A stretch of DNA of 64,000 nucleotides. Origin: Mesostigma viride. Taxonomy: Eukaryota > Streptophyta > Mesostigmatophyceae > Mesostigmatales > Mesostigmataceae. The translations under genes were made by a program, and so were the position numbers. The stretch is from contig RPFO01000041.1 of the NCBI GenBank assembly GCA_009746045.1, forward strand, positions 5,384,920 through 5,448,919, in the 5' to 3' direction. The notes below the pieces were generated by a model that saw only the letters and a program-made list of their open reading frames with translations, had not been told where the DNA came from and searched no databases. Shown here piece after piece: positions 42,926-55,025 of this stretch. Every line of letters starts with the position of its first letter. The first letter of the stretch is position 1.

Positions 42926-44278
42926 AAATCTGTCCTAACCCAAACAAACCACCCCAACTGTCGCTTGGTCGGCCCAGTGCGCGAGCTGGTGCTCCGTACC
43001 TGGGGATGCTTGCACCCCGGGTTGGAGCCGGATGGCTGGCACTGGCGACCCGTGTCTCGGTCCGCGGCCTGCGGCTTTTTCTTCGGAAATTGCTGCTGGC
43101 CAGCAAACTTTGCAATTGCCTTCCGCCGAGGGGGGGGTGGTTGGGGCTGGGGACGGCGATGGGAAAAGCGTCTAAGCTAGAAATTTTTTCCCCACGCATA
43201 GAAACCTCGGGGGGGAATGCGGTCTTGGCTGAACGGACTCTCGTTCAGCCAGGTGCCTGGGGCTGTGGCCTCGGGCATCCGGGCTGGCGGGGCCTGGGCT
43301 AGGTCCACGTTTTTTCTCGAAGCACCCCGGGTCTATGGGGAGACGGCCATAGCGGTACCGACTCGGGGCCCCGAGAGGGGTCATGATAGGCTGGCCGTGC
43401 GCAATCGCAGTGCAAATGCGCTGGGCCTTTTTGGGCCTGGCCATGCATCCACAGCCGCCGGGCACACGCCTCCCGATGTGGGGGGGCTCCCGTTTTGCGG
43501 CAGGGCGGTCACTTGTGACAACAAGCAAGGTGGAGTGCGGCTTCAAGGGAAAGCCAGGGCGGGGGTGATTGGGCAACGTACTTCATGAAGGGCCTTGAAC
43601 GGCGTGCCTCCGGGCATGTCAATTAGTGTCACATGTATGCTTCCACTTATTGTTTTAATGAAGATGCTGGTTTTTGTGGGAGCTACGTGGGACATGAATC
43701 GGGGTTCTTTGAACGGAGTTTCTTCTATACGTGAATGCGGGAACAAGAGGCCGCTGGATGAGCGGCTTATAGGTCGCAGTGTTTACTCGTAGCTGTTTGG
43801 CTAGAGCTTTTGTGATTAGTAGATGCAATATAGTGCATGGTTGAAAAATGAATTAAATAAAATGTGCGTTCCGCGCTTGGGTTGATTATACCCGGGCGGA
43901 ACGGGGCGTGAGGTGCAGTGCCCCTGAAAAGAACAACCTACGCATTATTTAATACTAGCCGTGCAGATTCGGGATATTCTACCCCCGGTCTGTACGGTTA
44001 GCGTCTTACTAGCATCCACTAAACATAAGGGTTTAATGACGTCAGTTAGCTAGGGATAAGGGAGGTTTTGCGACTAAAAGCCGCTCTGGCTGGTTTTGTC
44101 GGCCTCTTTCTTTGCTCCCCACCCACCCACCCTTGTCTTGGTTGCCTCTAGGGCAACGTACTTCATGAAGGGCCTTGAACGGCGTGCCTCCGGGCATGTC
44201 AATTAGTGTCACATGTATGCTTCCACTTATTGTTTTAATGAAGATGCTGGTTTTTGTGGGAGCTACGTGGGACATGAA

Positions 44279-44808
44279 TCAGCCTTTGTCGCCTGTTCAG
44301 CAGTTGTCGTTGTCGGCCGTTGTCAGTAAGCGGCTATAGATTATGTGTGCTGGGGCCGGTGAAAAGACGCTAGCAAAGTTCGTCTGAATGGCGTCCAATA
44401 GAGGGGATTTCATTCTTATAGTGGATTGTTCGACGAGGAGAAGGCGAGGTTGCTGGCGGAGAATGCGAAAGAGCAGAGGGAAGCAGCGGAAGCCGTGCGT
44501 GGAAGATGAGGTAACGGGATGGAGTGTGGGCCCTGGCTTCTGGTTATGAAATGATGGCGGTTGCAGGCCAGCCGTGCTCGCTGGTAATGGGTGTGTGGTG
44601 TTGAAATCCAAGTTCTGCGCTTATTCTCTTCTTTGGTCAATGATTGAAGGGATGTCGCCTTTTTTATTTTTGTGCATCTGCGTCCCGTCGTGACTGCCTC
44701 GTCATGGACGCCCAGGCGTAGAAGTTCGAACGAGGGAATGATTTTTCAAACGCCTGGATATGTTATGATGGTACGAATAAATGGTAATGGGTAGAGGCGG
44801 CCAACATT
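44279..44808. other. Start of the unique right part of L
   Basis: About 530 nt without a credible coding region; may contain the promoter of the following gene. Confidence 0.4.
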
Positions 44809-46808
44809 TTGTTGGAAGTGTGCCAACGCCGCACATACGACTTGAACAACCCTAGGTATCTTAGGAAAAGGAAGCACGGATACGTCGGAGTGGAGGAAGA
44901 GGAAGACGGTGACGATGGTGAAGACGGAGAGGTTTACAATGGAGGCCTTGAGAATGGGGAGACATTGAAGCAGGAGAGCAGGCTAGCGGTGAGTGGCCCG
45001 TCATGAATTACATTGTGGTTGCAGTTGTTAGCTAGGCGTGTTGATTGCTTCTTGCCGCGGGTAATCGCTAGCATGCATAACCTTCTTTTTTCAACAGGTG
45101 TTCTGGTGCATTGACTGCCGCAAAGCAATTAATGGGACTGATTATGTGCCTATCATGCCGTTTGGGAATCATACATTGCCAACAATTTGTGTTTAGAAGG
45201 CGCGCCTTCAGAAGCATATTCAGCACCGCACGAACCAGGTGCTGAAGGCGTGCTTGGAGAGGAAGGGGTATAAAGTGCGCATGACTGCATCGAAGAAGAA
45301 GAAGCAGCAGGAATCGGGCAAGACCATGATAACCGAGCCAGGATTGGCTTTCGTGCATGCAGTACATGGTGCGGCGCAGGCAGTGAATGCTGCATCGATT
45401 GCAGCGGTGCAGCCTGTGGCCATGGCGGTGCAGCGCACGGGTCCTGATGTGTGGGCGTTGGCGAAGGAGATTCACGATGCTGTCATGGCCACATTGTCAA
45501 GCCAAGGAATGGGTGTTGGTTCCAGTCAGGTGCCTCGCCCGGAGGAAGCTTTTCTTCTGTAAGCAGAGGTGCGGCATCAAGCATTTGCAATCGCCATGAG
45601 AGCAGTGGAGATGTCTGCGGCATGAAGCATTTGCAATCGCCACGAGAGCAGTGGAGATGTCTGCGGCATTTGGAGATCTGCAGACAATTGCAGGAGGACA
45701 TTGTGCGGTACGCTTGTAGGGTGTATGCTGTGTTCCGCTCGCTAATGGACATGTGCCCCTGTAACCTCTTCCAGGCTAGTATCTGCTATCCACCTGTTCA
45801 GGCTTGAAAAGTAAATTGCTGTACGGTTCACAATTGGCATGGCTTGACATGCACGCGTCCTTGACTGTGTTCTGCATGGGTTTGGGTTTTAGCGGTTTAC
45901 ATCAGACTCTGCTGTGTATCTGCTTAATCAGCCGACGTGTCACATAGGGACAGCAACGGCGCTGGGATGCCGCCCGGTGTGAATGCGAGTGAGGTACGCG
46001 CTGTCATGCATGGCGGATGGGGCGTGGAAGCCACGACCCACGTTTTTGTGTTTGCACGGGGGGCTAGGGTGCAAGTTGTTGTGTTGCCCTGTCATTCATA
46101 TGGCCATGGATACGCGGGAAGCTTTCCCCGTACCCATACTTAATGATGCATGGACTGGTTGTCACAGCCAAGGGTTTAGCTGTCGTGGGTTTGCTGAGTA
46201 ATCATGGCAGGCTGCTAGGCTGGTGCTAGAACAGCCATAGCGCGGTTACTGCTATGTCTTGCCCGTGCTAACTGATGCTGCAGCCACATGTGCGTGGAGC
46301 GCGAATCGTCCCGTGAGGAGAAGGAGGAGGCGGGGCCGGTGCACCCACGGTCAGGCCGGTCCGGAGAAGAAGGAGGCGGAGCACCCAGTGTGGGAGAAGG
46401 AGAAGGCGGGGAAGCACTGAAGCTCCACCCCATGTCAGGCCTCTAGTATAGGTGGCAGTTAACTAAACCCATGCACCTGCAGGTTGTAGCTCAGAATGTA
46501 TTAAAAATCATATGCCCCTTTGCAGGTATATGTGTAACAGTGACTCCCAACGGATATATGTTCCTAATTTGTTAAATTCTTACTGAATAATTGTTGTCTT
46601 TATGAACCCATGAAGAGCAAAGCCCGGTGAAGAGTACATGTAACGCATTACCACGAGAAGGGGTCCCCACACCGCATTTCTTTGCTCTCTGTTCCTACTA
46701 TGCAGAACAAGAAGAGGTGGAAGACCAATGTCCCGGCTCACACGCCAGCCCCTGTGGGTAAGCCCCCTCCCCCAAAGCGGAAGGGGCGCTTTGGGGAGAA
46801 GTGTAGTT
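44809..46808 (+). CDS. Putative multi-exon gene inside element L
   Basis: Exon candidates share one strand. The first is 44809-44989 (acidic VGVEEEEDGDDGEDGE), ending at a GTGAGT donor. The next starts at 45100 after TTTTTTCAACAG, in phase, and encodes VFWCIDCRKAINGTDYVPI and GNHTLP. After an in-frame TAG, or a second small intron, come LQKHIQHRTNQ, a KKKK basic patch and an Ala/Val-rich region to 45561. The C-x2-C and H-x3-H spacing is zinc-finger-like, comparable to BED/TTF fingers. A last exon candidate at 46704-46808 follows TACTATGCAG and encodes a basic PPPPKRKGRFGEKC. A transposon-encoded DNA-binding protein is plausible; the exon structure is inferred. Confidence 0.35.
45572..45663 (+). 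repeat. 46-bp tandem duplication
   Basis: GCGGCATCAAGCATTTGCAA and onward is repeated once with two substitutions, ending in GAGATGTCT both times. Confidence 0.85.
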
Positions 46809-47030
46809 AGGATTTTGTAGACTAGATAGCTTAGAGTTAGCTTATTTCGATGTCGCGGCTTGACCCACCTCCACCCATTCAGCAAGGAATATGTGCTACA
46901 TGATCTCCCATCGGAGGCATGTTATAATTTTATTTGATTGTTTAATGTAGTGTCTTGGGGCATGATGCAGATGAGATTTGTAACTTCCGTGTAATTATGT
47001 TTCTATAGAGATTAGCATAGTACTATAAAC

Positions 47031-47644
47031 ATCCATCCATCCATCCATCCATCCATCCATCCATCCATCCATCCATCCATCCATCCATCCATCCATCCAT
47101 CCATCCATCCATCCATCCATCCATCCATCCATCCATCCATCCATCCATCCATCCATCCATCCATCCATCCATCCATCCATCCATCCATCCATCCATCCAT
47201 CCATCCATCCATCCATCCATCCATCCATCCATCCATCCATCCATCCATCCATCCATCCATCCATCCATCCATCCATCCATCCATCCATCCATCCATCCAT
47301 CCATCCATCCATCCATCCATCCATCCATCCATCCATCCATCCATCCATCCATCCATCCATCCATCCATCCATCCATCCATCCATCCATCCATCCATCCAT
47401 CCATCCATCCATCCATCCATCCATCCATCCATCCATCCATCCATCCATCCATCCATCCATCCATCCATCCATCCATCCATCCATCCATCCATCCATCCAT
47501 CCATCCATCCATCCATCCATCCATCCATCCATCCATCCATCCATCCATCCATCCATCCATCCATCCATCCATCCATCCATCCATCCATCCATCCATCCAT
47601 CCATCCATCCATCCATCCATCCATCCATCCATCCATCCATCCAT
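47031..47644 (+). repeat. (ATCC)n tetranucleotide microsatellite
   Basis: About 614 bp, roughly 153 uninterrupted copies. The ORFs in all phases (MDGW repeats on the minus strand) follow from the repeat and are not genes. Confidence 0.98.
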
Positions 47645-49180
47645 TGATCGGGGTATCAAGGAGACAACCAGCGCAGGCCAGAAATCGGGAGAATCAGAAA
47701 TCGGGGTATAGTCCTAGTACAGCCATGCTACGTCCTGGCTATGATGGATTACTTGCCCACGCTCCTAGTGTTATGCCATGCTCACATGGGTCTTATTGCA
47801 CCCACAGATTGCCGGATCGTTAGCGTGTCCGTTTAGCTAGCGTTCCCGAATGCAGCTGTGGCATGCCTTAGGCATGAAGGAGACTGGGGGTCTCTGCCCT
47901 TTCTCCTGTTGTGCACACACAGGGATTAAAAGCACTTCGGTGCTCCGTGACTCCCCAACGGGAGCACGTGTTTAATTAATTAATTAATTAATTAATTAAT
48001 TAATTAATCGGGGTTAACTAATGCTCCTTGACTCCCTAATGGGGGCATGAGTTTAATAAATGAATTAAGTAGTTAGTTAATAAATCAGGTTGATTCAGAT
48101 GAGGTCCCTGCTGGTTCCTTGTGGACTGGCCAGCCAGGGAGATATCTTCTTACATGGTCAGGCCCTTGCCGACCATGTAAGAACGAACCTGTTAGGCGAC
48201 GCAGTGGCCAACATTGGACATACCGCCATATGTTTGTCTCCGCGATATGATTTTAGCTGACATGCAGAGCACAGACACTGTTGGCGTCATCCGCTCAACC
48301 CCTCTTATTCAGACATGGGACCTCGGATATGTAGGATTAGTAGCGTTGCCCAGTCGGACATTGTCAAAGACTACGACCCCCCAGTTGTGGGTCCTAGGAA
48401 ATTTAACAAGCATGATTGTCTCCTTGTTGATAGGCATTAATTAATCCTTGATGATAGGCATTGCTTGCGTGCAAGAGTAGCTCGAGGCCCATATTTTAGA
48501 CTACTAGCTGAGCTGTGGACATACATGTTGTTATTGACGTCTTGACGGATATTGACGTCTTGGGGCACCTGACTTCCACTATATCTTCTTTGGGGAATTC
48601 AGAGATCCCGGTCCCCCAACATGGACATGAGACTAATTAAAATCAATTAATCAATGTCATGAATAGAGCGCGTTCATGACGTTCAGTCATGAACAGAGTC
48701 CTAACCTTAAACACATAAGAAAACAATTATGGCGGGCCATGTGACCAATGTAAGAAGCTTAGCCCCCAAACATATTGTTGTCTCACGTAATGAATCACTT
48801 GCTGATCAACAAATCGATGATTATCTCATAGGCACAATGTACCTCTGACCATCATTGCTGGCCCATGCATGCATGCACCAATGGCAGCCTACATGACACA
48901 TACATCGCTTATTTGCCATGTAAAAAATGCGACAAAGTGTCCATATAGGTACTCATAGATTAGCACAAATTCCTTAGCACGATGTGGACAACTTTACTTA
49001 ACGGTGAAAGCCTGTCTCGCCCTTATTGCCTTGAGGGTTCCCGGCGATAGGTCCTGTCTGTTGGTCGACATTTTTCTTTTGCAGCTGGCCATCGTCGGTA
49101 GGTATGAATGATCTCGATGCTAGCAATTACGATGATGATACCCGAGGTAGTCTATACCTAGGATCGAGAGCTTCTTCTTG
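47645..49180. other. L sequence without recognised genes
   Basis: About 1.5 kb of moderately AT-rich DNA. It holds a (TTAA)n tract at about 47972-48007 and three ATCGGGGT words (47646, 47691, 48007) resembling the 5' end of K. No coding region is supported. Confidence 0.5.
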
Positions 49181-49189
49181 TATGGCAAT

Positions 49190-49920
49190 GCCGGCAGTTA
49201 ACTATTACTCCGAATAAAGAGTTAAGAGGTTGGCCCTCGGCAGTCGGCATGGCGATCACGGAGCGATGACGGGGCGATGACGGGGCGATGACGGGGCGTT
49301 GACGCGCGTGATGAATAGGATCTGTTTGACAGGCGGCGGCTATTGGTAATATAGATTGTTGATTAAGAGAAGAGTTTAGATGTTGGCCCGTGGGCGATGA
49401 CGGTGACGGCGTCACCGTCATCGCCCTCGACGGGCGTCATGAATACGACCTTTTTGATATGCGGCGGCTATTGGTAATATAGGTCGTTGACTACTACTCC
49501 GAATACAAATGTAAAGAGTTAAGAGGTTGGCCCTCGGCTGGCTCGGCATGGCGATCACGGGGCGATGACGGGGCGATGACGGGGCGTTGACGCGCGTGAT
49601 GAATAGGATCTGTTTGATAGGCGGCGGCTATTGGTAACATAGATTGTTGATTAAGAGAAGAGTTTAGATGTTGGCCCGTCGAGGGCGATGACGGTGACGG
49701 TCGTCACCGTCATCGCCCTCGACGGGCGTGATGATAAGCCCATGTTTGATATGCGGCAGCTATTGGTAGTATAGGTCGTTGACTATCACTCCGAATAAAG
49801 AGTTAACAGGTTAAGGCCCTCGGCCGGGCGATGACGGGGCGATGACGGGGCGTTGACGCTCGTGATGAATAGGACCTGTTTGATAGGCGGCGGCTATTGC
49901 TAATATATAGGTCGGATATT
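49190..49920 (+). repeat. Tandem repeat of about 300 bp, 2.5 copies
   Basis: Units begin near 49200, 49492 and 49785. They contain GGCGATGACGGGGCGATGAC blocks, GGCGGCTATTGGTAATATAG and, in the first two, a palindrome around GACGGTGACGGCGTCACCGT. Confidence 0.85.
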
Positions 49921-49925
49921 TGTGT

Positions 49926-50474
49926 ACCACCCCCCTCCTTCCCACGGCAGGTACGCAGCGACCCGCTGTTGTCCTGGCTGCAATTGTGTATCACTTGTAC
50001 GGTATTTGTGTATCACTTGTAGCGTATTTGTGTATCACTTGTCCTCCTTCCCACGGCAGGTACGCAGCGACCCGCTGTTGTCCTGGCTGCAATTGTGTAT
50101 CACTTGTACGGTATTTGTGTATCACTTGTAGCGTATTTGTGTATCACTTGTCCTCCTTCCCACGGCAGGTACGCAGCGACCCGCTGTTGTCCTGGCTGCA
50201 ATTGTGTATCACTTGTACGGTATTTGTGTATCACTTGTAGCGTATTTGTGTATCACTTGTCCTCCTTCCCACGGCAGGTACGCAGCGACCCGCTGTTGTC
50301 CTGGCTGCAATTGTGTATCACTTGTACGGTATTTGTGTATCACTTGTAGCGTATTTGTGTATCACTTGTCCTCCTTCCCACGGCAGGTACGCAGCGACCC
50401 GCTGTTGTCCTGGCTGCAATTGTGTATCACTTGTACGGTATTTGTGTATCACTTGTACGGTATTTGTGTACCAC
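49926..50474 (+). repeat. 109-bp tandem repeat, five copies
   Basis: CTCCTTCCCACGGCAGGTAC starts at 49935, 50044, 50153, 50262 and 50371. Units are virtually identical and include the sub-repeat GTGTATCACTTGTA. A period of 109 shifts the frame by one each copy. Confidence 0.95.
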
Positions 50475-51899
<1,425 letters not shown>

Positions 51900-51974
51900 T
51901 CCCACCCCCCGCTCTCTTGTCCCTCCCGCACCCCTCCTCTCTCTTTCCCTTTCCCTTGGCTGTTGAGAAGGACT

Positions 51975-52043
51975 GGGGTGAAAAATCCAGACCGTTGGTG
52001 GCTGCCTTCAAGCAGGAAGTTTCAAGGATCAACAAGTTTTTGT
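51975..52043 (+). CDS. Possible terminal exon
   Basis: Following the pyrimidine tract and GCTGTTGAG, the frame [18 protein letters not shown], then SRINKFL and TGA at 52041-52043, reads like real protein of balanced composition, with a splice-like GTGAGT at 52078. It is short and its partners are unknown; it could be an exon of a gene carried by L. Confidence 0.25.
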
Positions 52044-52621
52044 GAGCTGTCTCATATGGTCACTGCTGCGACAAAGGTGAGTTATCTTGTTTTTCATGCA
52101 ATTTTTTTGCTGTAGCTAGGTAAGCCGGCCGTTTTGTACTCCTCTTTCTTTTGCTCTCACGATTATTCTTGTTGTGGTTTATATGGTCCCGTTAAGTGGC
52201 ATGCATTATCATTATCCACATTAGTGTGAGAAACCATCAGCAGTGTTGTAGCTTGCATCTACAACAACAGTTTTTGCTGCCGCCACCACTGCTATTACCA
52301 ACATAAAGTCATTCTTGCTTTCTAAGCACTCTTTTTCCTCTTGGGCTGTTGGTTGGGATACCAGCCACCCTTGCACGCATAAATTCAAGCACCGGGTGCA
52401 TGTGAAAACACAACCAAGGCAAGAATGTCCCCCTATCGCAATATCCCACCCACGCAACGCACCCAATGCAGCAAGAATGGGACCACCTTGTTGCCATGAG
52501 CTCTAGCACCGTAGCCACCTCTAGCTTTCTACTGTTCCCGTCCATCCTTATTTACACTGGCTGCTTTGCTTGCATTTCTGGCTCAGTGCCAGTTTGCACT
52601 TGCTAGCTTGCTAAGACAATA

Positions 52622-52915
52622 ATGCAGCTTGCAAACGGCAAGGGCAAGCACCCGGGTAAGAGCAAAGGCAACCGCACGAGCAAAGGAAAGGGAAACTGGA
52701 AGAGCAAGCACAAGGCCAAGGAAAGGATTAAGGCACTTGTGCTTGCCAAAAGGGCAGGCTCAAGGGAAATGACAAGGGCAGGGGCAGGCACAAGGGAAGC
52801 GGATAAGGGCAAGGGCAGGCGCAAGGGAAAGAGATTAGGACAAGTCAAGCACGAGGGAACGGACAAGGGCACGGGCAGGCACAAGGGAAAAGATGAAGAC
52901 AAGGGCAGGCACTAG
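52622..52915 (+). CDS. Lys/Gly-rich repeat ORF, doubtful
   Basis: 97 codons (MQLANGKGKHPGKSKGNRTS) from a degenerate purine-rich repeat GGGCAGGCACAAGGGAA that continues beyond the stop to about 53030. Composition comes from the repeat; a real protein is uncertain. Confidence 0.2.
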   Translation: MQLANGKGKHPGKSKGNRTSKGKGNWKSKHKAKERIKALVLAKRAGSREMTRAGAGTREADKGKGRRKGKRLGQVKHEGTDKGTGRHKGKDEDKGRH

Positions 52916-53239
52916 GGGAAGGATGAGGGCAACGGCAAACACTGGGGATCAAAAGGTAGGGGCAAGGGCAGATGCTAGGGTAACAGTTAGGGCAAAGGCA
53001 GGCACAAGAGAAGAATAAGGGGCCGTGAAGTATAAGTGGAAATGCGGGTGGCGACATGGGGTTCGATCGGGCCTGCTGATGCAAATGCAGATTTCAACTG
53101 CAGTGACAAACTCAAGCGTAGACATAGGCAACGACAAATTCCTTGCATGCGTGCCTTGCTCTTCACCGGCTGGCTCGTTTGCTAGTTGTCTAACAGTTTC
53201 TACCGATAAACATCACTTGCCATTGTAAGGTCTGCCTTG

Positions 53240-53490
53240 CTGCCGTGCTAGTGGGTAGCTGGGTGATCGTGCTTGTTCCTTGTCAAGGGAGGGATGCATG
53301 TGGAGTAGGTGGGTGGGTGTGCTTGTTCCTTGCCAAGGAAGGGATGCACAAAGGTTAGATAGGTGCACGTGCTTGTTTCTTGTCAAGGGAGGGACGCACA
53401 AAGGGTAGGTGGGGGCACATGGTTGTGCCTCGTCAAGGGCGGGATGCACGAAGGGTAGGTGGGGGCATGTGGTTGGTCCTTGTCTTTTCA
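53240..53490 (+). repeat. About 60-bp tandem repeat
   Basis: Four to five degenerate copies of TTGTCAAGGGAGGGATGCAC with GTAGGTGGGGGCAC, period near 60 bp. Confidence 0.8.
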
Positions 53491-53602
53491 CCGCCCAAGC
53501 GATGGCGATGTAGCATGCATTATACATTTATTCGTGCATTAAAAATCACTTTCCTTACAAGCGGCCTTAGCCGACTCCATCTGCCGTTGCCATTTCTCCG
53601 TA

Positions 53603-53992
53603 TTGCATTGTCCGGACACGGTTTTTGTGTCGCAGGTCTTCCCCCGTAAAGGCACAAGCTGCCTGCGCGCGGAATTCTGTGCAGACACCTCGGTTTCCAA
53701 CACGACGGCATCCCGCACATATCGAGCTCTGGATGTACAACATCTTCCCCCGGCGCACTTGCTCCCGGATGGAGCTTCTGTGCGGTGCCGACATCCCCGG
53801 AGCTGTCCTAAGCACTGCATGGAAACAGTATTTCAAGCCACGAAGAGAAGCCACGACTTTGATATTGACTTGATATTGTCGTCAGAAGACTTGATATGCT
53901 CTTTCTGTGAAGGCGTTGGATTTTTGTGCATGACATGTAATCCTGCATGTAATAATGAAATGGTTTATGAAATAGAAACTTGTCTTGCATGA
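53603..53992 (+). CDS. Cysteine-rich ORF of unknown function
   Basis: 129 codons with clustered cysteines (CRHPRSCPKHC, CSFCEGVGFLCMTCNPAC). The spacing hints at a zinc-binding fold but no family is recognised. It lies close to the right end of L. The first in-frame start may be a non-ATG codon, so it could be an exon. Confidence 0.3.
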   Translation: MHCPDTVFVSQVFPRKGTSCLRAEFCADTSVSNTTASRTYRALDVQHLPPAHLLPDGASVRCRHPRSCPKHCMETVFQATKRSHDFDIDLILSSEDLICSFCEGVGFLCMTCNPACNNEMVYEIETCLA

Positions 53993-54159
53993 GCCTTGCT
54001 GCAAATGCCATTCATTTTTATTTTTTTTTCCGGGTAAATGGGTGTTAGGGGTTAGGTTGACCGAAATGATAAGTGAAATTCCTTCAGTGAAATTCTAAGT
54101 GACATGCGTACTGCAATTCAGAACGACATAGCGACATGATAGTGTAGTACCGGTAGTGT

Positions 54160-54457
54160 ACGCGAGAAGCATACGACGTCGTAACCTACGGGACCGAGTA
54201 CCGGGATCGTAAACTACCAGGTGGTAAATTACCGTACGTACATTACCACGTCGGAATCTTACCACGTCGGAATCTTACCACGTCGTAATAATCTTACCAC
54301 GTCGGAATCTTACCACGTCGGAATCTTACCACGTCGTAACTTACCACCTCGTAACTTACGGCGTGGGATCGTAGGTGGGATCTCAGCGATAACTTACTGC
54401 GTGGGATCGTAGGTGAGATGTATATAGTAAGAATGAGCCGAGGCGTAATTTACCACC
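54160..54457 (-). repeat. Right subterminal repeats of L
   Basis: At least six copies of TTACCACGTCGGAATC or TTACCACGTCGTAA (54240-54345) and GGGATCGTAGGTGGGATC repeats, then a hairpin with GAGGCGTAAATTACC arms next to the TIR. CACTA transposases bind such subterminal arrays. Confidence 0.85.
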
Positions 54458-54510
54458 TGGTAATTTACGCCTCGGATCCTTTTTACCACCCTCGGACGAA
54501 AAGTATAGTG
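54458..54510 (-). repeat. Right terminal inverted repeat of L
   Basis: 53 bp, perfect inverse of 31176-31228, ending GTATAGTG. Confidence 0.9.
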
Positions 54511-54512
54511 CA

Positions 54513-54561
54513 AGCTCAACGTGACCGACCGCCATAGCTTAGCCGGTCGGGGGCTTTAACT
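54513..54561 (+). repeat. 3' LTR of element A, last part
   Basis: Matches 22680-22726 (AGCTCAACGTGACCGACCGC and onward to TTTAACT), with one substitution and a 2-nt insertion. It is followed by TSD GGAAT. Confidence 0.88.
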
Positions 54562-54566
54562 GGAAT

Positions 54567-54998
54567 GACGCCCGAACGAACCGACAGCCAGTTGGCGAGA
54601 TTGCGCTGATAGCCGGTGAGCGATGAAACCGCATTGTCGATCTCCTCAGAGACCTCGGCAACCGCGCTGGGCGCTTGCAACCCCGCCCGGGTATGGACTT
54701 CAAAGTCCGCAAGCAGAGCTCGAATGGAATCGAGATAATCGCGAAACCCGGGAACAATCGTAGGTTGCGGAGGCGCGGGGGGCAGTCGTAAGCTTTGCAG
54801 CAGTGCCTGCTGCTGAGCGCGTAGCTCCGTGCTGGACGCTACCGCCTGGTCAACAACACGCTGCCACGCCGGATTAATAACCGGACGATCGTCATGACTA
54901 GAAGTCGTCGAAGGACCAGCCGGAGATTCGGCGATGTCCGCTGGACTGCCCAAAATTTCAGAATCCCTCGGCGTGCGGAACTCCATCGAGTTCGGCAT
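54567..54998 (-). pseudogene. ORF1 of B1, 5' part
   Basis: ATG at 54998-54996, 28 nt after the 5' LTR: MPNSMEFRTPRDSEILG, closely related to B2 MPNSQEFRIPTDEEV. The Ala/Pro-rich start is followed by a helical part ending in DNAVSSLTGYQRNLANWLS. Element A cuts it at GVIP; the remainder is at 22029-22376. It corresponds to ORF1 of E1. Unknown function. Confidence 0.88.
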
Positions 54999-55014
54999 TT
55001 TTCTTGTTACGAAG

Positions 55015-55025
55015 ATTGTAATACG
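55015..55025 (-). promoter_or_regulatory. Primer-site region of B1
   Basis: CGTATTACAAT on the minus strand, directly after the 5' LTR. It is the exact complement of ATTGTAATACG (1657-1647, minus strand) in the B1 tail. B2 has CGTATTACAA at 62912-62921. Confidence 0.7.

Larger units (their letters stand above)
32212..42954. mobile_element. DNA transposon J with 29-bp inverted repeats, 10.7 kb
   Basis: Termini GGGTGGTTTGTTTGGGTTAG and onward (32212-32240, inverse at 42926-42954; 29 bp perfect). A 3-bp TSD CAA (32209-32211, 42955-42957) is confirmed by the single CAA equivalent in K1 (TTG, 11731-11733). GGG/CCC ends with a 3-bp TSD fit PIF/Harbinger or CACTA-type elements, but no transposase was recognised. 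It carries two large repeat-rich genes and a LINE. Just inside the ends, a 20-nt module (CTGCAGG and CTGTCCTAAATG) is present in opposite orientations. Confidence 0.8.
31569..44278 (+). mobile_element. Repeat K2: second copy of the K tandem repeat, inverted to K1
   Basis: Long unit 31569-43698 (interrupted by J) and short unit 43699-44278, joined head to tail at CATGAA/TCGGGG. It is the same structure as K1 in the opposite orientation and was inserted between A and T without duplication. At 43019-43023 it holds the empty E1 target, while K1 at 11731-11733 holds the empty J target. Confidence 0.8.

Noticed and set aside
46995-47659. Three long MDGW-repeat ORFs on the minus strand
   Set aside because: They arise solely from the (ATCC)n microsatellite, which is open in all phases.
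47645-48010. Three ATCGGGGT words as ends of further K copies
   Set aside because: The match stops after eight bases and no 3' end follows.
49926-50474. Possible CRISPR-like array
   Set aside because: The units are uniform 109-bp tandem copies without variable spacers, and the DNA is eukaryotic.
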